From Micromonospora eburnea (GTDB lineage: Bacteria > Actinomycetota > Actinomycetes > Mycobacteriales > Micromonosporaceae), in NCBI RefSeq assembly GCF_900090225.1, contig NZ_FMHY01000002.1:5084001-5148000 (forward strand): a stretch of DNA of 64,000 nt, read 5' to 3'. Made by a program: the position numbers and the translations under genes. Below the pieces are notes generated by a model that was given only the letters and a program-made list of their open reading frames with translations, was not told where the DNA came from and ran no database searches. Of this stretch, positions 63,835-64,000 are shown one piece after another (within the stretch, counting starts at the first letter, position 1; each line of letters begins with the position of its first letter).

Positions 63835-64000
63835 AGCGAGTGATGTGCTCCGGGAACCGACAGATCTGCGCGAACTCCTCGGCGTCCAGGCTGGCACCAC
63901 CGATCAGCGCCCCGTCCACGTCCGGCTGGGCCATGATCGAGGCGATGTTCGACGCCTTGACCGAGCCGCCGTAGAGGATCCGGACCTGCTGCGCGGTGGT
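63835..64000 (-). CDS. tpiA: Triosephosphate isomerase, C-terminal part (5' end outside window)
   Basis: The last 54 residues are visible: QVRILYGGSVKASNIASIMA, with the phosphate-binding GGSV, then DGALIGGASLDAEEFAQICR. This is the conserved final third of TPI. The stop is at 63835-63837. The catalytic His and Glu lie beyond the window edge. It is followed by secG and rbpA on the same strand. Confidence 0.93.

Overview
The window is very GC-rich (about 73%) bacterial chromosome with GTG and TTG starts, many 4-bp ATGA/GTGA gene overlaps and several apparently leaderless promoters. Its gene neighbourhoods fit an actinomycete of the Micromonosporaceae (Micromonospora or a near relative such as Salinispora): ctaB | tkt-tal-pgi-zwf-opcA-pgl with rbpA-secG-tpiA alongside, a sufRBD-Rieske-CSUT operon next to ctaA, a Cvn-type conservon, acVLRF1 and DUF2630. 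I saw no tRNA, rRNA, CRISPR, insertion sequence, integrase or phage genes. It is mostly core chromosome with accessory islands.

Layout. 1-8 kb: a large secreted pullulanase/alpha-amylase (cut by the window edge) with a candidate TTGCAA operator, a membrane-anchored CBM2-like protein, a divergent pair sharing interlocked -10 boxes, an ArsC-like protein, a secreted C39-like peptidase, DedA and a glyoxalase-fold protein. 8-11 kb: aconitase. 11-19 kb, all on the minus strand: P450 -> class I terpene synthase -> class II terpene cyclase (an apparent diterpenoid operon, translationally coupled), followed directly by the conservon cvnA-B-C-D. 19-23 kb: DUF2630, RIO kinase, HAD hydrolase, nitrilase-type hydrolase and an AcnR-like TetR regulator. 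23.4-25.7 kb: a three-gene coupled operon of a TIGR04222-type membrane protein with a regularly spaced Cys/Gly tail, a DUF692/MNIO oxidative enzyme and a small partner protein. This looks like a peptide-modifying (RiPP-like) system acting on the tail of a membrane protein. 25.8-35 kb: an atypical SDR, mismatch-type uracil glycosylase, NTF2-like protein, LigB-type dioxygenase, ABC exporter, enoyl-CoA hydratase, small HTH protein, ABC-F ATPase and zinc metallopeptidase. 35-42 kb: acVLRF1, a 1230-residue secreted M12-like protease, LysE exporter and DUF4262.

42-49 kb is the Fe-S assembly (SUF) operon, led by its repressor gene sufR and divergent from ctaA. 49-53 kb: a beta-helix protein, an ATP-grasp enzyme and a small conserved protein. 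53-64 kb: ctaB, then the transketolase / oxidative pentose phosphate operon, then rbpA, secG and the C-terminus of tpiA on the opposite strand.

Regulatory reading. Two near-identical 18-bp sites (16 of 18 bases) lie 14.6 kb apart, one over the likely -10 of acnA and one in front of the acnR-like gene, so the window appears to hold a small aconitase regulon. A sequence one base off the SufR operator reported in Streptomyces covers the start and -10 of sufR. Long inverted repeats mark several gene ends, and a degenerate pair of palindromes lies after pgl.
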